A stretch of DNA of 64,000 nt, from assembly GCA_036346205.1 (NCBI GenBank), contig JARFJB010001910.1:4893501-4957500 (forward strand). The letters run 5' to 3'. Source of the stretch: Vesta saturnalis (Eukaryota; Arthropoda; Insecta; Coleoptera; Lampyridae). The translations under genes were made by a program, and so were the position numbers. The notes beneath the pieces are model-generated. The model made no database searches. It saw only the letters and a program-made list of their open reading frames with translations, and had not been told where the DNA came from. Each line of letters starts with the position of its first letter. Within the stretch, counting starts at the first letter, position 1. This document shows positions 10,808-21,375 of the stretch, piece by piece.

Positions 10808-11620
10808 CATATGTAGGTATAGAAGGTTACGCAATCGACTTTTTTTCATTATCGCTAAATAGACTTATTAGCTCATTTTCAATGTCTGGCCAAAACTCGT
10901 CCAGATCGCCCATGATGTATGTGCGTGTGTGTGTGCGTGGATGTATATACACAATAACTCCAGAACAAAAACATGTACGTACTTAACATTTTGTTTGTTC
11001 TCATTTCTCCTGGAGCTGATTAAATTTTGGAAGAAATTCAGCAGTGGAGAGGGGGGCTTTATTATATGCTTGTATTGAATTTTATCAAATATTTCTGGAA
11101 CAACTGTATATTTCAAAAATATAAAAATACCAGTATATAGACCTTAATTATATAGATTAATTATGGCAAAAAATTCCTAAGGTAGAATTTAGTGTTAGTT
11201 AAATTTTTTTCAATATCTAAATAATGATTAATTTTAAAAGAAAATGTGTAGACACATTTTTTACATAACTTTTCTTTATAAAGTTTCTTCATATAAAGCG
11301 AAATAAGTGTAAAAATTAAATAAATATAATTGAAAATGCTTAAACTGTATTATCCATATTTTTTTTATAGAAGCAGGGCGGCTTTGGAATGTTTTTTAAG
11401 TTAGTATCTAGATGTCTATTAACCTTTATCTAACATGAATTTTTAAAAGTATGTTTGACGTAGATTAATGTTTTTGTTTTTACATGTTTCCTATTTTCGT
11501 AATTCACTTATTATACAAGAGGTTGCATAATTATCCTAAAAAAATTGTTATTAAAATTATTTAATTTCCATTTTGTAGGTTGGAAGGTAGTGTGTTATTC
11601 CACACCAGATATTTTCTATT
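10808..11620 (+). repeat. Dispersed repeat R1, copy A
   Basis: About 0.8 kb shared with 24185-27330, 38391-40436 (reverse) and 63180-64000 (reverse). Landmarks are CAATCGACTTTTTTTCA, GACTTATTAGCTCATTTT, TTCTCCTGGAGCTGATTA, TATAGACCTTAAT, CCTAAGGTAGAATTTA, GAATGTTTTTTAAGTTAG and TTTGTAGGTTGGAAGG. No TIRs, no ORF longer than about 80 codons and no poly-A tail are evident, so I cannot assign a class. A short GT run at 10918-10947 corresponds to the large (CA)n array of copy D. Confidence 0.7.
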
Positions 11621-11819
11621 TTGCGTATTTATGTTGAAGATTTTGAAATGTAAATTCTATTTGACACCATGTATGTCAACTTTCATAATTTTGAATATTG
11701 GTTGGCTGCAATGATATTTACCTGTTAGAGTTTGATTCGAATATAGATTATTAAAACTTTTAAAAGTTACTAAAGCATTACAAACTGAAACGACCTCCAT
11801 ATCTTGCATCATCTTCGAG

Positions 11820-12115
11820 GTTGGAAAATCCTTTCCAACAAGATAACGCGCCCTTCATATGGCAATGGCTACAATACGATGTTCGCTAGAAGCTAACGTT
11901 GTCGTTTTCACATATCCTGCTCGGTCGCCAGATTTGTCACCCATTCAGCATGTTTGAATATGATCGATAGAAGGCTGATTGCGCCAAACGACTTGCATCA
12001 TCTTCCGCTGTGTACTTAGGAAGCGAATGGTATGCCATAGGAAAAAATTGATAACTTGATTGATAGTATGTCCCGCAGTTCATGTTTGATAGAAGGTCTC
12101 TTAACAACAGTATAG
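11820..12115 (+). pseudogene. Tc1-like transposase, C-terminal fragment
   Basis: The frames read PFQQDNAPF, then after a one-base shift HMAMATIRCSLEANVVVFTY, PARSPDLSPIQHV and, further on, a family-typical RIDNLI..M region. This gives the second and third catalytic Asp of a Tc1-like DDE domain. The N-terminal two thirds are missing. It lies between R1 copy A and a run without genes, and no TIRs were seen. Confidence 0.7.
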
Positions 12116-12609
12116 AATTTTCGAATTGAATGCAACAGTAACTCTAAACTTAGACATTTAGGTGTATCTGGAAATAACTGTAATCTATCTTGTATTGAAT
12201 GATTCCTGATTAATTTAATGTAATGGTAACGATACTCTAATTCCTATGCAATTTTTTTCCTTTTTATTATGTTTCAAAATAGAATCTCAGATTATGCTGT
12301 TCACATTTTTTTGTGCTATATACAACCTTCATTAACGTTGAGAAATTCTTTTGTATAATTGCCGACTTAACTTGAGCGTAAATATTGTGGTTATATAATG
12401 CTATTTTATTCTAACTATAGCGGGCTAAAATTTATTTCATTTTTTATTTTCATTGCAAAAGTCCAAATTTATAAAACGAGCTGCGCATCTTATTAAACTA
12501 GTTTCTTTACTATTATGGTCTCTTAATCATTTAAATTAACTTCGAATTACGTTTTAAGAATAGGGCACCTTGGGACACTACAAACTACATTTTGTTGTTT
12601 TATATTTTG
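12116..12609. other. No gene seen
   Basis: AT-rich, without recognisable coding sequence or repeats, up to the TA at 12610-12611 where a TIR element begins. Confidence 0.5.
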
Positions 12610-13197
12610 TACAGGGTGGCCAAATATCGATGTTTTAGTAGGGAATTTCGTAAACTATAGTTCGTATGAAAAATGAACCTCGCATCCTCGATCTCTTTTT
12701 TTTTAGAAAAACTCAATGATGCATTTAAAATTTAGCTAACGTCTTTTGTTTTTGAGTTTTGGCCAAAAATTCAGATTTTCGGATTTTCATTGTATGGTCA
12801 TATCTCGTTTATTTATGAAAATTGAAAAAAATTATTTCTACGTTCTTCAGGCACTTTTTTTGATAAGAATGCAGTGGTGTAGTCAATTCTTCAAAAATAT
12901 TCATGAAATTCGAGTTATAGCATAAAGCTGTATTTCTTTATATGGAACGCGTAGTTGGCTATGGCATCAAAAAATTGCTTTTTCTTCTGATTCCAAAGAT
13001 ATATTCATGTGGGTTCAAATTATTCATTGTACTGCCATTTAGCAAAAATAGTTTTTTTAGGACATAATGTTTTATTTAAAGTAATAATAATTATTTAAAA
13101 AAAACTCATATATTATGTGACTTTTTTACAAACCACGAACAAATAACTAAAATATTGAAGATGCTGTTAAACAAACTACAAGAACTTAATAATTATA

Positions 13198-14617
13198 TAC
13201 AGGGTAAGTCAGCGAAAAGTTTCATGCTCGATTATCTGTCACATAATTGATTTTACCGAAAAAAGCCGGGGCACGTCGATTTTTGTTTTTGTGTCCACAT
13301 TTTCATGTAACTTTTATTCTCATTTGTCGTTAATCAAAGGTCGGGGGGAGGTTCACTTAAAAATGTTAAATGGCAATACCCTACTTGTGACCCATCATTG
13401 GAAAACGGTTGTCATGAGGAATACGCCACACTTTTGCTTTTTCTAATCCGATGACAATTGTCCCTTTTATGACCATCCAAAGCATTTAACTAATACATTT
13501 TTAACGAAATCATAATTGCCTATAATAATCGACCTCGGTCAGCGTGCTTTGGAAAAATGTTGTCAAACTATGACAGCGATTAATGTGTGTAAGTAAATAG
13601 TGTCACTTAATTCTAAAAGTATGATCTAGACTTTACAAGAAAGGATAGAAATTATTTCTCTTTATTATTTAAGATTTAATAATAGATAAATACATCTCAT
13701 ACGTACATTTCACAATGCGTAAACAGATTCACCCAAACTGGTTCAGTAGTTAATATCAAGAGACGTCCTCAACAACCTGCCTGGAATTAAGACATTCAAA
13801 TTGCTATATGGGGTCATGTGGCACTAAATCCCAAAGTAAGTACTCGTAAATTATCTCGTGATACTGGACTGTCCCAGTCCATCTTGTGCATGAACTCAAT
13901 GAAGATGACCATAATCTTCGACCGGAATTCTGTGAATTATGACTCAACGTTTGATGGATAGCCCGAACTTACTATACAACATTTGTTTTTCGCGATGAGA
14001 GTGCTTTCTTCTTAAATGGAAATATTAATCGACATAATTGTAGATACTGGAGCGATAGAATGACAAGAGAGTCACATACACAATATCCCGAAAAGTTAAA
14101 CATTTGGGCAGGAATTTTTGGTAGGTTACCTTATGTTCGTTGCACTTAATAATTATTTCATACTGAATACAACACTTATTAATTATTATAACATTTCAGG
14201 TAACAAAATAGTTGGTCCACTTTGTTTGACAATAATCTAAATGGATATAATTATTTAAATTTGTTGGAGGAGCATATTGAACTCATGATCACGTAGGCAA
14301 TTGAAAATGACCCCAATTATTCTGAAATTGATATTTATTTTCAACAAGATGCGGCTCTACCACACTATGCCGTTGCAGTTAGAGAGTTCTTAAACGCAAC
14401 GTTTCCAGGTCAAAGTTTGACAACATCTTTCCAAAATACGCTGACCGAAGCCGTGATGTGAACCTCCCCCTCCCCGCACCCCTGACAAATTACAAATGAG
14501 ACTTACATGAAAATTCGTCCCCCTCAAAACAAAAATCGACATGTCCCGGCTTGTTTCGGTAAAATCAATCATGTGACAGATAATCGAATATCAAACTTTT
14601 CACTGACTCACCCTGCA
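13198..14617 (+). mobile_element. Tc1-like element nested in the preceding one
   Basis: TA at 13196-13197 and 14618-14619. Terminal arms are TACAGGGTAAGTCAGCGAAA on the left and TGCAGGGTGAGTCAGTGAAA on the right (minus strand), extending about 100 bp with few mismatches (ATTATCTGTCACAT, GATTTTACCGAAA, GTCGATTTTTGTTTT). Pairing resumes further in: CTCGGTCAGCGTGCTTTGG (13532 onward) against CTTCGGTCAGCGTATTTTGG (minus strand, about 14455 down), with about 170 bp extra in the left arm. It is a short, internally deleted copy of about 1.4 kb. Confidence 0.85.
13600..14412 (+). pseudogene. Tc1-like transposase, truncated before the third catalytic residue
   Basis: Readable pieces are ERIEIISLYYLRFNN, IAIWGHVALNPK, LSRDTGLSQSSI (HTH), FVFRDESAFFLNGNINRHN (first Asp) and YPEKLNIWAGIFG. 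A possible intron follows (GTAGGT at 14129 to TTTCAG at about 14201), or simply decayed sequence, and then GNKIVGPL. The reading continues to DIYFQQDAALPHYAVAVREF (second Asp) and LNATFPG at about 14408. There the normal WPARSPDL third-Asp segment is absent and the right TIR arm begins. Stops are frequent. Confidence 0.7.
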
Positions 14618-14626
14618 TAAAGCCAC

Positions 14627-15420
14627 CTAAACCAAATTTTCAAACCGATGTCCATTATTCCCAACACATAGTTCACATCGCTTTGAAACAGAAGAAATAT
14701 TAGATACGGAATTAACACACTGTATAAAATTTTGTCTTAGTTCGTTTATATTATTAATATTATTTTTATATAAATTGTCTTTAATGTGTCTCCAAAATTT
14801 TCGAATAAGGCACACCAAACACTAAAACCGAAGCGTCCCTAATTTTGAATGTCAACGGTACGGTGGGATTAATGTCGGACCACCAGTGCTCGTTGTGTCG
14901 ATTAAAAATCCCGGCACTACTAATGTATGCTTCATCAGTCCAGACTATATTTGTTGAGAACAATGCATTTTGCTCTATTTGCTGAAGATGCCAATTACAT
15001 GGAGTTGTTGTCGTTTCTTATTTTATATGGTCTGAATTTGTATCTTTTTAGAACTGACAATGCTCGACTTCGTCGTACACCAGAACCGGTCTCAATTTGA
15101 TGGCTTAAAATCGAAGGATTTGCAGCTACAATTTCGATAACATTGACGGCAACTTTCTCGGCATCTTCAATATTATAATCTGTTGTTCTTGGTTTGTTGA
15201 AAGTACCATGATGTGTGAGATTTTCTTTTAATCGTTTGAAAATAGAATTATTAGGCTGTCTTCTTTGGGGTAACGATTAAAATATAATTCACTTGCAACT
15301 TCAGAATTAGTATTACTTTGAATAAAATATTCTAGCAAGCTTCTCGGTTATTGCATCTGATTTTACATTAATCAGAAAACCTACAGTTCTTTACAGTCCT
15401 TGGTTTCGTGTTTTAAACAA
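14627..15420 (-). pseudogene. Tc1-like transposase (DUF4817-type), N-terminal two thirds
   Basis: The minus-strand frames give SEVASELYFNRYP, NDLKENLTHHGTFNKPRTT, NPSILSHQIETGSGVRRSR (HTH), then IVWTDEAYISSAGIFNRHN (first Asp), WWSDINPTV and DASVLVFGVPYSKI. The sequence decays after that, and the second and third catalytic positions are not recognisable before the nested element begins at 14617. It resembles the transposase of the element at 1621-4268. Confidence 0.65.
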
Positions 15421-15613
15421 CAATGACTAACATACCGGTGTGAAAAGAGCGGCCAGTTCTAGCGGCCAGTTTTCCCGATGATTGCCGAAGTTACAGTAAC
15501 GTACCAATGAAGTAATTTGTAGCTCGCACATGTAATGCATAACAGTGTTACGATCAGATTAAATTTGAGGTGCTCTCACACTATTTAAACCAACAACAAA
15601 ATTAAAACAATTA

Positions 15614-16015
15614 CTTCTCAGGTTTGAAAATGTAAACTTTCACCATTATTAGACAATTAAAATACTTGTCTTTCTTGGGTTTTTTATGGTGTATTTGTAT
15701 CTTAATGTAATACAATCTGAACATTTAGATAACACTTACAATTATCTTCATCAGTAGTAATATCTATTAAAATTGTAACGATATTGAAACAATTTTGTGA
15801 AATTTGAAAATTAATATATGTTTTAATTAATTAAGATTATGTTTTAATTTTCAAATTTCACAAAATTGTTTCAACATCTTTAACAATTTTAATAGATGTT
15901 ACTACCGACGAAGATAACTGTAAGTGTTATCGAAACGTTTAGATTGTATTACATTAATACACAAATACACCATTAAAAACCCAACAAAGATAAGTATATT
16001 AACTTCTCAAGTTTG
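15614..16015. mobile_element. ORF-less PLE: two terminal repeats head to head, with target duplication
   Basis: Left arm 15627 to about 15815 (minus orientation) and right arm about 15838-16002 (plus orientation) are inverted copies of the PLE terminal sequence, about 88-90% alike by eye, with no coding sequence between them. They are flanked by 13-bp repeats: CTTCTCAGGTTTG (15614-15626) and CTTCTCAAGTTTG (16003-16015). Both arms hold the hammerhead-like segment. The left one keeps a perfect CTGATGA core (minus strand, 15754-15748) but has TAAA instead of GAAA. The right one has CCGACGA and an intact GAAA. Confidence 0.8.
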
Positions 16016-16019
16016 TTTA

Positions 16020-16640
16020 GAGGATAAATCTTGCAAGCAACCCCTGTGCCTGTCTCGTAAACCGCACATAGTATCACCTTGATACCTTCAGATTATTATT
16101 ATCTAATTAATAATCAAAATAAAATAATAATATGTGATGGAACTGCCGTCTAAGTGGATGAAAATTGATACTAACCCCTTGTCTTCGATCTCGAAAACCG
16201 CGCATAATATAAAGGTCACATTTTCAGATTATATTACTACCTACTTCGATAAGATAAGAAACGCGCCGGGTACAGTATCAACGGGAAAATTCGCGTTCGG
16301 CCCCCGCGCCCCCCCCCCCCTGTCGAGATTGCCGCAATCGCGTTTGCGAGGGATCGAAAGAAAAATTCGCCGAGTAATTGGGAAATGCGTACATTAGGGG
16401 AGTCGTGTTAGAAATATTGCAATACGGCCGATGTGATACAAGTCTAGCGGACTTTAAAACGTGTGGCCCAAAATTGCCCCTTCCCCTTTGCACACGTCCT
16501 GCCACGATCGGCCGTATCTTCCTTATTTCTCATAGAAAATTAGAAATTTTTCGCACGCGACGGTGGTTTTTTTATTTCCATTAATATTTTCTGGTGCCGC
16601 AGTTTGTTGCACCTACTCCAGCATATCCTGTATATCTAAA
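16020..16640. other. GC-rich non-coding segment with a duplicated motif
   Basis: Locally GC-rich compared with the window, including a C run at about 16307-16320. A motif occurs twice about 130 bp apart: CTCGTAAACCGCACATAGTA (about 16060) and CTCGAAAACCGCGCATAATA (about 16190), each followed by TTCAGATTAT. Possible reading frames show no recognisable protein. Confidence 0.45.
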
Positions 16641-16651
16641 CAAGGATTACA

Positions 16652-16703
16652 AAATTAAAATACTTATCTTTGAGGTATTAAATCGTTGTTTACTATTTAT
16701 ATA

Positions 16704-16762
<59 letters not shown>

Positions 16763-17003
16763 CGTTTCGATAACAATTATAATTATTCTTATATTTCCGT
16801 TTCCAATTTTCATATTTTATAATTTTATTTTGACATCTTAAATAATTCTTAAAGACATTAACATTTACTGAACACGATAACTGTAATTGTTATCGAAACG
16901 TATAAATTTATATAAAGATAACAATACATGATTTAATACTTAAAAGATAAATATTTTAATTATGTGCGATAATCGTGAAAGTTTATATTTTCATAAACAT
17001 TAC
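16652..17003. mobile_element. Second head-to-head pair of PLE terminal repeats, with a (TA)n array
   Basis: The left arm (AAAATACTTATCTTTGAGG, then TATACGTTTCGATAACAATT) and the right arm (AATTGTTATCGAAACGTATA, ending AAGATAAATATTTT) are inverted copies of the PLE terminus around about 16800-16855. A (TA)n array at 16706-16757 sits in the left arm. The right arm has stem and GAAA, but CTGANGA is decayed (TGAACACGATAAC). Target duplications are unclear; ATTACAAA near 16645 and 17007 is only suggestive. Confidence 0.65.
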
Positions 17004-17690
17004 AAATAATCATTTTGTAAAGTTGAGCTATTTAAATATAATGGTATGGTGTTTGTGTGGTACATTATACAAATCCCTATCTAACTAGATTTATTTCATT
17101 AATACTTGATTTTTTATTGATATACGGGAGTTATTATAAATCTAAAATCTAGAAACGTCTGATATATTTAGTTGTCTGAATAAAAAAAGGTACTACTGTA
17201 ATGCGAGATTTCTAAGACTGTACGTAACTCCAGGTTTTTAAATGCGGTTAATAAACCTTTTAATTAAAGACGGCGCGAAAAAATAAAATCTTGACTGGCC
17301 CCTGCAAAAATGAACATTGCAAACCACTTTTAATAGCGTAATAGAACGTTTCGGCTCCACCCTTTCGGCGCCAAAATGGTTTGCTGCCAAGATATTTCGG
17401 CGACAGGACGTTTTGGCGCCAGCAAGTAGAAGACGATCACAACAAATCAAATATTCATTGCTTTCTTTCACCTAAGCATGAGCCTTGAAATTGCCTCAGC
17501 ACCTAAGGTCCTTTTGGTAAAATTTGACCCCCAAAACCTAAGATTATCTTAAAGTAATGTTGTTGTAACACACAAGGCCCTTTTTGACACATTTGTGTCT
17601 CAACACGACAACAATTGCCCAAACACCTAAGAGATTTAACAGGATATATAATAGATAAATAGAGGGCAGAGCCATCAAATATTATTTTTT
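17004..17690. other. No gene; contains an inverted GGCGCC motif
   Basis: No coding sequence recognised. GGCGCCAAAA (17367-17376) and TTTTGGCGCC (17411-17420) form an inverted pair within a stretch that repeats TTTCGGC/TTTTGGC. Confidence 0.45.
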
Positions 17691-17724
17691 TATCTTTATT
17701 AGATAGTCTCCTAGATACATTAAT

Positions 17725-17855
17725 TTAATAAATTAATATATTTAAGATATTACCACTACTTACTACGATAAATGTAATTGTTATCGAAACGTATAGATTT
17801 ATATAAAATATAAACATAAAAATAACCATTAAAAACCCAAAGATAAGTATTTTGA
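17725..17855 (+). repeat. PLE terminal repeat
   Basis: AAGATATTACCACTACTTAC, then CGATAAATGTAATTGTTATC followed by GAAACGTATAGATTTATATA, AACCATTAAAAACCCAAAGA and TAAGTATTTTGAG. Same organisation as the other PLE ends. It may be the upstream terminus of the PLE at 18.8-21.4 kb, but the 900 bp between them are unrelated to any PLE coding sequence that I can see. Confidence 0.65.
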
Positions 17856-17860
17856 GGTAC

Positions 17861-17940
17861 TCCGTCAAAATAGCCCCGGATAAAACAGTCCCGACAAAAC
17901 AGCCCCCGTCAAAACATCCCCCAACAAAACAGCCTCCGAT
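17861..17940. repeat. Short tandem array, 15-16 bp unit, about five copies
   Basis: Repeats of the form (A/C)AAAACAGCCCCCGTC, for example TAAAACAGTCCCGAC, AAAACAGCCCCCGTC, AAAACATCCCCCAAC and AAAACAGCCTCCGAT. The minus strand would read Gly-Gly-Cys-Phe-Val repeats, which I take as a by-product of the 15-bp unit and not a protein. Confidence 0.75.
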
Positions 17941-17944
17941 AGAT

Positions 17945-18770
17945 CCAGTTTTAATGATGTTTGGGTTATACCACACACACATAGATTTCACGTGTAAAAC
18001 GTAAAGGTGGATATAAAATTTATACAAAATAGAAAAAATATGATTCTCACGTGGCGAGTTATACATTACTAAATTATTTCGGTCAACATATTCTGGAATT
18101 TTTTATTTAACTTTAAATTTAATTTAATAATTGCAACAATACAAATAACCTGAATGTAATAATAATTCTCCCATAAGTGACATTATAACGCTGACGACCG
18201 TATACCGTATCTCCATGGAATGGCCAACAATCTGACATTACAAAGTGATTTTATATTTTATAATCATTAATAATTATTGTGTTAACCTTTGACAAATATA
18301 GTTCGTAGAACTGTGCTTGTAGATATACATAATAATAAAATGTTATACTTACATTTATTTTTGTTTTTACTTCGTGTGTAAATAAATAAAAAAAATGCAA
18401 CGGTTTTGTTGAAAACAAATAAAAAATAAAGAAAATAAAAATTAACTAAAAAATACATAAAGCAAAAAAAATAAAACAATTGAAACAAAAGTTAAAAAAA
18501 ATAGTTAAAAAAGAACAAAAATAATAAAAAAATATAACTTTTTAAAGACAGAAAACAAAATTAAAAAGAAAAAAGGAAGATCAAAAAAACAAAAAAGTTT
18601 CCAATAATTATCGCTAACGCAGGTAGATATACTGCATAAGTATAATAATTATAAATTCTATAAATTCTATTCTGTGTTAAGAGAAATTTTAATAACAAAC
18701 AAGCTAATACTATTTGTTGAAGAACTGAAAAAGCTCTTCTGTGCAATGAAATACATATTATTAGGAGGTC
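17945..18770. other. A-rich, no gene seen
   Basis: Strongly A/T-biased, with long A-rich runs at about 18380-18600. Open frames here are low-complexity (Phe/Tyr/Leu-rich on the minus strand) and not credible genes. Confidence 0.5.
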
Positions 18771-20690
18771 ATTGGATAGAAATCTTTTATATTTACATTT
18801 AGAAATTTCATCTATAATAATTAGAAAAGATTAAAATTGATTCATTAATCTTCAAATTTATGGAAATAAATTTGGGCATTTCATCTAAACGTGGAGAGCA
18901 AAATTTGATAAATTATTCAAGCAACAATACAATAGACAATCTTTAATAAAATAATAAAAACACAGCTATACACCTTTCTGATCATATTTTTTCAGATAAT
19001 GCCATTGAAGCGCTCTCTAAGGGCGATACCACCAATAGTAATACCTTTTCAAGATATAACCTCCAATGTTGAGAATTCTATTAAATCGTTATCTTTTGAA
19101 ACTGCGAATGAAGCTAGATATAAAACCGTTAACAGATTACGTAAAGAAGACCTCGAAAGAGCAACATATCATTTCTTCAGCGCCGCCGTGCTTTATTTGA
19201 TCTTAAACGTAATGAAAATATAATAATACAATCAACAAAAGGTAATGCTAGTGTTGGAAACACAGACTTATCGTAAACTACCAAAAGATCCTACCAAAAA
19301 GTTTCTTTTTTGACAACTAATGAACTTATTAAATTATCATCTATTCCTGAAAAAAATAAAAAATAAACTAACTCTTAAGCTCCTTCGCCAAAGCTATATG
19401 ACCTACCAAAAATTCATAAACCTAATGTTGCTTTAAGGCTTATTGTTCGTACAATTGGTTCTCCTACATACAATCATGCAAATTATCTTACATTTTTATT
19501 ACAACCTCACATAAGTAAAACACCCATTATATTAAAAATTCTGCCGACTTGATTGAAAAAATACATAATTTCAAATTTGAAGAGGGTGATATAATGGTCA
19601 GTTTAAACGTTTCACTTTTTACAAAAGCCCCTCTAAATGAACTTTTGAATACATTCATCATATTTTTCCAAAGGATATAACAATTCTTTTTTCGCACTGT
19701 CTTATAGAGACTTATTTTTAGTGGAATAATAAACTCTATGAAGAGCTTGATGGTGTAACATTTAGTAGCCCTCTTAGTCCTGTTATAACTAATTTTTGCA
19801 TGGAAAAATTTGAAACATTAGCGTTGCATAATGCACCTAAAAAACCTTTAGTTTGATATAGATGTTTAGATGATACATTTGTTATTTGGAAACATAAAGA
19901 ACTATATGAATTTTTAATTGTTATAAATGTTATTCATCCAAGCATCCAGTTTACCATGGAGAAGGAAAAAATGGAAGTTTACCATTCCTTGACATACTAA
20001 TATCTAACACTAATAATTCGCTATCTTTAAGGTTTACCGAAAGCCAACGCACATTGGTAAGATTTTTCATAAATTATCAAACCACCATCCACGTCAAAAA
20101 ATTGGTGTAATTAAATGTTTAGTAGATCGCGCAAAACAAATTTGTGACAAAACAAATTTGTGACCCTGAACTTTTGAAGGATGAATATAAATATTTAACA
20201 AAATCCTTACAAGATATTAACAATGTTACACGTTCTAGGCATAACCTCAAAGGAAAACCAGTTTTTAATGGTGGTACTGCTTTTCGTCCTTTTATAGATA
20301 ACGTTACAGATAGAATTAAAAAAATCCTAATTAAATATGGCATTAGGACTATTTTTAAACCTACGAGGAAAATTAAAGAACATTTAAGATCACCTAAAGA
20401 TGTTTCAAACCCATTATCATCTTCCAGGGCGTATAAGTTATGTTGTTATTGGACAAAGGTACACATTCTAATCACAACCAGAGAAATCTTCGGTAGCTGA
20501 GCATGCTTTAAATCATGATAATATGGAAATATTGTCAAGAGAAACGCATGATTACATTCGTTTACAACGAGAAGCTATTGAGATATATAAACATCCCAAT
20601 ACCTTCAAGAAAAGTTTCCGTTTAAATAGGTTTTGACGTCTTATAATTAAAAAAGGCACAATGGTACGTCTTAATTTTAATTTTGGCTTT
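18770..20690 (+). pseudogene. PLE-3: fullest PLE ORF in the window, degenerate
   Basis: An N-terminal PLE region (FQDITSNVENSIKSLSFE, YKTVNRLRKEDLERATYHFF at 19030-19190) is followed by PKLYDLPKIHKPNVALRLIV (about 19380-19445), NYLTFLLQP, then the RT core: VSLNVSLFTK (19600), NNKLYEELDGVTFSSPLSPV (about 19725-19785), and CLDDTFVIWKHKELYEF (about 19865-19915) in place of the usual YVDDTF. Then come QICDPELLKDEYKYLTKSLQ and NVTDRIKKILIKYGIRTIF (20144-20360). The GIY-YIG domain is mostly lost, leaving EHALN and NMEILSRETH..IRLQREAIE at about 20500-20590. Many stops. Confidence 0.8.
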
Positions 20691-20699
20691 TGGTATGTA

Positions 20700-21375
20700 C
20701 AGCGTTTTGCTGTTTTGTTCCTAGACCTTGAAATAAATGCTTCACCAATTATATGTTAAGCTACCACAGCACTATAATAATTTGACAGATTTAGTTAAAA
20801 TTAAAATTCATATTAAATGTACTACATTGTGTTTTCACTGTACAATAACAATTACAATTATTAACAAAAAAACTATTTCTTTGTTAGATTTGACTAGCCT
20901 TTGATTAGTAGGTATGCCAGGTTTTTATTTGTGAATTCTTTTATCCATTTCAAATTAAAGTTTTCAAAACTTTACACTTGCAACATAATATGATTACATT
21001 TTGTTAAATTTACTCTTTGATTATGACATTTTTCACTAACAGTCGACCGGTGTTCTGCTTTGTCATCTTCAAATCAATTTATAATAACGTTTAATTTATT
21101 AAGGATCTAGTTATTCTTTACTAAACTTAGATTTCATAGTTGGCTTTATACGTTTATCAAACTGTAGCAAGTTTACGTTTACCTTTTCATCTTTTTCATG
21201 TTCAGTTCTAATATCTTAAGTAATTCTTAAAGATATTACTACTACTGAGGAGTAAATATAGGTAAATATAAAAATACACCGTTTAGAATTCAAATATAAA
21301 AATACACCGTTTAGAATTCAAAAGCCAAGTATTTTAATTATGTATAATAATGGTGAAAGTTTACATTTTCATATT
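20700..21375 (+). repeat. PLE-3 3' terminal repeat
   Basis: Matches the PLE-1 3' terminus (TTGTTAGATTTGACTAG, GTGTTCTGCTTTGTCATC, CGTTTATCAAACTG). It carries CTGAGGA at 21245-21251, but the following stem and GAAA are replaced by a duplicated piece (AAATATAAAAATACACCGTT twice, 21265-21320). It ends with the canonical tail AAGTATTTTAATTATGTATA, ATAATGGTGAAAGTTTACAT. Confidence 0.7.

Larger units (their letters stand above)
12612..15420 (-). mobile_element. Tc1-like long-TIR element, right end not found, split by another element
   Basis: It begins after a TA with CAGGGTGGCCAAATATCG. At about 12925-12970 it shares the block ATAAAGCTGTATTTCTTTAT, GTAGTTGGCTATGGCAT with the arms of the element at 1621-4268. 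A minus-strand transposase (14627-15420) belongs to it. A second element (13198-14617) interrupts it at a TA. I could not find a matching inverted end to the right of 15420, so that end is lost, too diverged, or beyond recognition. Confidence 0.6.

Noticed and set aside
12612..16640. A complete long-TIR element from 12612 to about 16630
   Set aside because: The CCTGTATATC at 16626 does not match the left end beyond a few bases, so I left the right end undefined.
15614..17003. Repeated palindromic units as a CRISPR-like array
   Set aside because: The units are PLE termini in inverted pairs, with no regular spacers; the DNA is eukaryotic.
17725..18066. 113-codon minus-strand frame with Gly-Gly-Cys-Phe repeats
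   Set aside because: The repeats follow from the 15-bp DNA unit and the rest overlaps a PLE terminus; no family resemblance.
18282..18746. Phe/Leu/Tyr-rich minus-strand frames that look like membrane proteins
   Set aside because: The DNA is A-rich low complexity on the plus strand, so the hydrophobic look is compositional.
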